Part shown: positions 5,275 through 7,320 of the stretch, piece after piece
Layout: each line of letters begins with the position of its first letter
Position numbering within the stretch: position 1 is the first letter of the stretch
DNA from: Christensenella sp.
GTDB lineage: Bacteria > Bacillota > Clostridia > Christensenellales > Maliibacteriaceae
Assembly: GCA_019420085.1 (NCBI GenBank)
Contig: JAHZHV010000227.1
Coordinates: 1-7,320, forward strand
Direction of reading: 5' to 3'
DNA length: 7,320 nt
Made by a program: the position numbers and the translations under genes
The notes under the pieces: model-generated
The model's database searches: none
Told to the model about the DNA's origin: nothing
Seen by the model: the letters and a program-made list of their open reading frames with translations, nothing else

Positions 5275-7227
5275 TTACGCAAGTTTCGTTTTTTTCTTTT
5301 TGACGGTTTCCTTTTTCTGAACCCCGGTTTCGCTGCTTTTATTATACTCGATTTTGCGTTCGTACGCAAGCACGATCATGCAAAGCGGCGGCACGTCCAG
5401 ACAAAAACCGCACGGCATATCCATTACGGGCGTGTCCAGCATCGCAACGTTTAAATCCACGTCGTCGCCACCGAATATCGTGCGTTCGCTGCAGAACATG
5501 GGGACGAGTTCGCCCTCCTGCGGCAGCGGCACCTGATAGTCCTTCCAGCACACGGGGGAGAAGTTGCAAAGCACGACCAGTTCTTCCCCTTCGGCGCTGC
5601 GCAGGTAGGAAAGCACCGAGCGGTCGGCGTCGTTGGCGTTGAGCCAGCGGTACCCCTCCCAGGAGTCGTCGCGGGCGTACAGCGCCGGATGCGCCGTGTA
5701 AAAATGGTTCAGCGCGCGGCAGTATTCCTGAATGCCGCGATGCTGGTCGAAATTGAGCAGGTGCCATTCCAGCTGCTCGTAAAAGCGCCACTCCTGGAAC
5801 GGCGCAAGCTCGGTGCCCATGAAGTTGAGTTTCTTGCCCGGGTGTGTGAACTGGTAGCCCAAAAGCAGGCGCAGCTGTGCAAACTGGCTGCGGTAGCTGC
5901 CGGGCATCTTACCAAGGAGCGTGCGCTTGCCGTGCACGACCTCGTCGTGCGACAGCGGCAGGATGAAATTCTCGGAAAAGGCGTACATCATCGAGAATGT
6001 CAGTGCGCTGTGGTGATAGGGGTGGAACACCGGGTCGTCCTGCATATACTGCAGCGTGTCGTTCATCCAGCCCATGTCCCATTTATAGTCGAACCCAAGC
6101 CCGCCGGCAGAAGGCGGCTGCGTCACAAGCGGCCAGGCCGTGGATTCCTCGGCGATGCAGATAAAGCCGGCGTGCTGCTTGTGCAGCGTGTCGTTGATGA
6201 AGCGCAAAAGCGAAATGGCTTCCAGATTTTCGCGTCCGCCGTGGATGTTTGGCAGCCACTCCGAATCGCGGCGGCCGTAGTCGTGATACAGCATGCTGGA
6301 CACGGCGTCAAAGCGCAGCGCGTCGATGTGGAATTCGCTCGCCCAGTAATTTGCCGCGGAGGACAGGAACGAGCGCACCTCGTTTCGGCCGTAGTCGAAA
6401 ATGCAGGTGCCCCACTGCGGATGCTCGCCGCGCACGGCCAGCCCGTATTCATAGCAGGGCATGCCGTCGAAGCGGCGCAGCCCGTGCGCATCCTTGCAGA
6501 AATGCGCCGGCACAAAGTCCATGATTACGCCGATGCCCTCGGCGTGGAAGCGGTCGACCAGGTATTTTAAGTCCGCCGGGTCGCCGTGGCGGCTGTTGAC
6601 GGAGTAAAAGCCCGTGATCTGATAGCCCCAGGAGTCGTCCAACGGAAACTCGCACTGCGGCATCAGCTCCACATGCGTATAGCCCATGCGCCGCACGTAC
6701 GGGCAAAGCTCGTCGGCCAGTGTGCGGTAGTTCAAAAAGCCGTTGTCCGCCGTGCGCTTCCAGGAGCCGGGATGCACTTCATAGATGCTCATGGGCGCGT
6801 GGCGGTGGTCGGCCGCGGCGCGCCTGTCCATCCAATCCGCGTCTGTCCATGCAAAATTGTCCGGCCCCGTCAGCCGGCTTGCGGTGTTGGGGCGCAGCGC
6901 ACTGCGGCGCGCATAGGGGTCGGATTTGAAAATCCATTCCTGTTCCGGCGTGCGCAGGGCATACTGGTAGTAGCCGCCCTCCGCGGCGCTGTCGACGTGA
7001 CAGTACCACAGGCCGTTGTCGTGGATGCGGTGCATGGGATTTCGCATATAGTCCCATTCGTTGAAATCGCCCACGACGCTGACCTGCAGCGCGTTGGGAG
7101 CCCAGACGATGAAATCCCACGATTCGCCCTGGCCGTGCGCGCCCATGAAGCCATAGGCCTGCGTGTGCGTGCCTTCAAAAAACAGATAGCTGTCCAGTTC
7201 GCCCACAGGCGGATGATGATCGTTCAT
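5275..7227 (-). CDS. glgB: 1,4-alpha-glucan branching enzyme GlgB (GH13)
   Basis: Cuts alpha-1,4 chains and re-attaches the piece by an alpha-1,6 bond, making branched glycogen in the cytoplasm. The 650 residues form the shorter GlgB type (the E. coli enzyme is 728), with one N-terminal CBM48-like domain (about 30-120, including FIVWAPNA and VVGDFNEWD). The GH13 barrel spans about 145-500, followed by an all-beta C-terminal domain to about 622. GH13 regions: MDFVPAHF (236-243, Asp237), DALRFDAVSSMLYHDY (302-317, nucleophile Asp307), CIAEESTAWP (357-366, acid/base Glu360) and LSHDEVVHGK (425-434, Asp428). HPGKKLNFMGTELAPFQEW (462-480) is also typical. All catalytic residues are present. The ATG at 7227 has a strong ribosome site. 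The last 26 residues after the beta domain are Lys-rich (VKKKKTKLA end) and encoded by A/T-rich DNA. It is the first operon gene in view, 103 bases from glgC. Confidence 0.97.
   Translation of the reverse strand: MNDHHPPVGELDSYLFFEGTHTQAYGFMGAHGQGESWDFIVWAPNALQVSVVGDFNEWDYMRNPMHRIHDNGLWYCHVDSAAEGGYYQYALRTPEQEWIFKSDPYARRSALRPNTASRLTGPDNFAWTDADWMDRRAAADHRHAPMSIYEVHPGSWKRTADNGFLNYRTLADELCPYVRRMGYTHVELMPQCEFPLDDSWGYQITGFYSVNSRHGDPADLKYLVDRFHAEGIGVIMDFVPAHFCKDAHGLRRFDGMPCYEYGLAVRGEHPQWGTCIFDYGRNEVRSFLSSAANYWASEFHIDALRFDAVSSMLYHDYGRRDSEWLPNIHGGRENLEAISLLRFINDTLHKQHAGFICIAEESTAWPLVTQPPSAGGLGFDYKWDMGWMNDTLQYMQDDPVFHPYHHSALTFSMMYAFSENFILPLSHDEVVHGKRTLLGKMPGSYRSQFAQLRLLLGYQFTHPGKKLNFMGTELAPFQEWRFYEQLEWHLLNFDQHRGIQEYCRALNHFYTAHPALYARDDSWEGYRWLNANDADRSVLSYLRSAEGEELVVLCNFSPVCWKDYQVPLPQEGELVPMFCSERTIFGGDDVDLNVAMLDTPVMDMPCGFCLDVPPLCMIVLAYERKIEYNKSSETGVQKKETVKKKKTKLA
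5341..5369 (-). promoter_or_regulatory. Possible sigma-A promoter for glgCDA inside the 3' end of glgB
   Basis: The minus strand has a perfect TATAAT (5346-5341), a 17-base spacer and TTGCGT (5369-5364; the TTG half of the -35 consensus). Transcription would start near 5334 and give a leader of about 160 bases that includes the palindrome at 5232-5260. The hexamers coincide with codons in the glgB tail after the conserved domain (Glu-Tyr-Asn for the -10), so chance is possible. Confidence 0.4.
5354..5369. repeat. Inverted repeat overlapping the -35 of the possible glgC promoter
   Basis: TTGCGTACGAACGCAA has exact 6-base arms around a 4-base centre. It covers the -35 hexamer of the possible promoter, a typical place for a repressor operator. 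It is also part of the glgB coding sequence (Leu-Ala-Tyr-Glu-Arg-Lys), so selection on the protein may explain it. Confidence 0.35.
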
Positions 7228-7230
7228 AAG

Positions 7231-7240
7231 CTCCTCCCCC
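7231..7240 (-). promoter_or_regulatory. Ribosome binding site of glgB
   Basis: GGGGGAGGAG reads on the minus strand just before the ATG at 7227. The GGAGG register gives a 5-base spacer, closer than for the other genes in the window. It supports the chosen start. Confidence 0.75.
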
Positions 7241-7320
7241 TCAAAAACCCGGATTTCACGTCCATGTCCGATGCTGGGCCGGTATATCCGCTTTTATCCA
7301 CTGCGCGGTGTAAACCGTAA
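7241..7320. other. Upstream region of glgB, no firm feature
   Basis: The remaining 80 bases to the window edge contain no recognisable gene end or terminator. On the minus strand a TTTACA (7314-7309) resembles a -35, but no good -10 lies 16-18 bases after it. The glgB promoter may be here or beyond the edge; it cannot be fixed from this sequence. Confidence 0.4.

Noticed and set aside
5689..6570. Plus-strand open frame opposite glgB
   Set aside because: An antisense shadow of the GH13 catalytic region, with no supporting ribosome site or family similarity.
7281..7314. glgB promoter from TTTACA (7314-7309) with the downstream GGATATACC
   Set aside because: The TATACC hexamer lies 22 bases from TTTACA, too far, and no hexamer at 16-18 bases resembles TATAAT.
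1..7320. CRISPR array, insertion sequence, tRNA or rRNA
   Set aside because: No spaced direct repeats, transposase motifs, terminal repeats or RNA-gene signatures were found on reading both strands.

Overview
The window carries a glycogen (alpha-1,4-glucan storage) operon and the start of a histidine-pathway-type gene. All genes are on the minus strand, so transcription runs from the right end of the window to the left. Reading in that direction the order is glgB (branching enzyme), glgC (ADP-glucose pyrophosphorylase, catalytic), glgD (its non-catalytic partner), glgA (glycogen synthase), then a terminator, then a new transcription unit that starts with a HisH-like gene cut off by the left end. 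The split GlgC+GlgD pair, strong AGGAGG-type ribosome sites, U-tailed terminators and fairly G+C-rich coding sequence point to a Bacillota member. The Clostridia, perhaps the Oscillospiraceae/Ruminococcaceae gut group, are most likely. That placement is inference from gene content, not from a marker gene.

Layout: 7228-7320 is the upstream region of glgB, with its ribosome site but no clear promoter. glgB occupies 5275-7227. Its 3' end contains a promoter-like sequence overlapped by an inverted repeat, and the 103-base gap before glgC holds a 29-base near-perfect palindrome with terminator character. glgC, glgD and glgA follow as a tight block with overlapping stop and start codons (4 bases, then 1 base), so they are probably translated in step. 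A strong intrinsic terminator lies just after glgA (748-786). About 75 bases further on, an extended -10 promoter and a short leader with a hairpin precede the HisH-like gene.

How the genes work together: GlgC makes ADP-glucose from glucose-1-phosphate and ATP, with GlgD acting as the regulatory or structural partner. GlgA adds glucose units to the growing alpha-1,4 chain, and GlgB adds alpha-1,6 branches. No phosphorylase or debranching gene is seen here.

Two things are unusual. First, the HisH-like protein keeps the HisH scaffold (PHYGWN, LGMQLLF, GVQF-PEKS) but has lost the glutaminase nucleophile (Cys to Asn), the catalytic His (His to Cys) and the PGVG oxyanion strand (now YGDG). It looks like a glutaminase-dead HisH. 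Second, glgA carries a 185-residue low-complexity N-terminal extension, basic in its first half and acidic in its second. A strong ribosome site sits inside the gene exactly before the canonical GlgA start (M186), which suggests that one gene may give two protein forms.
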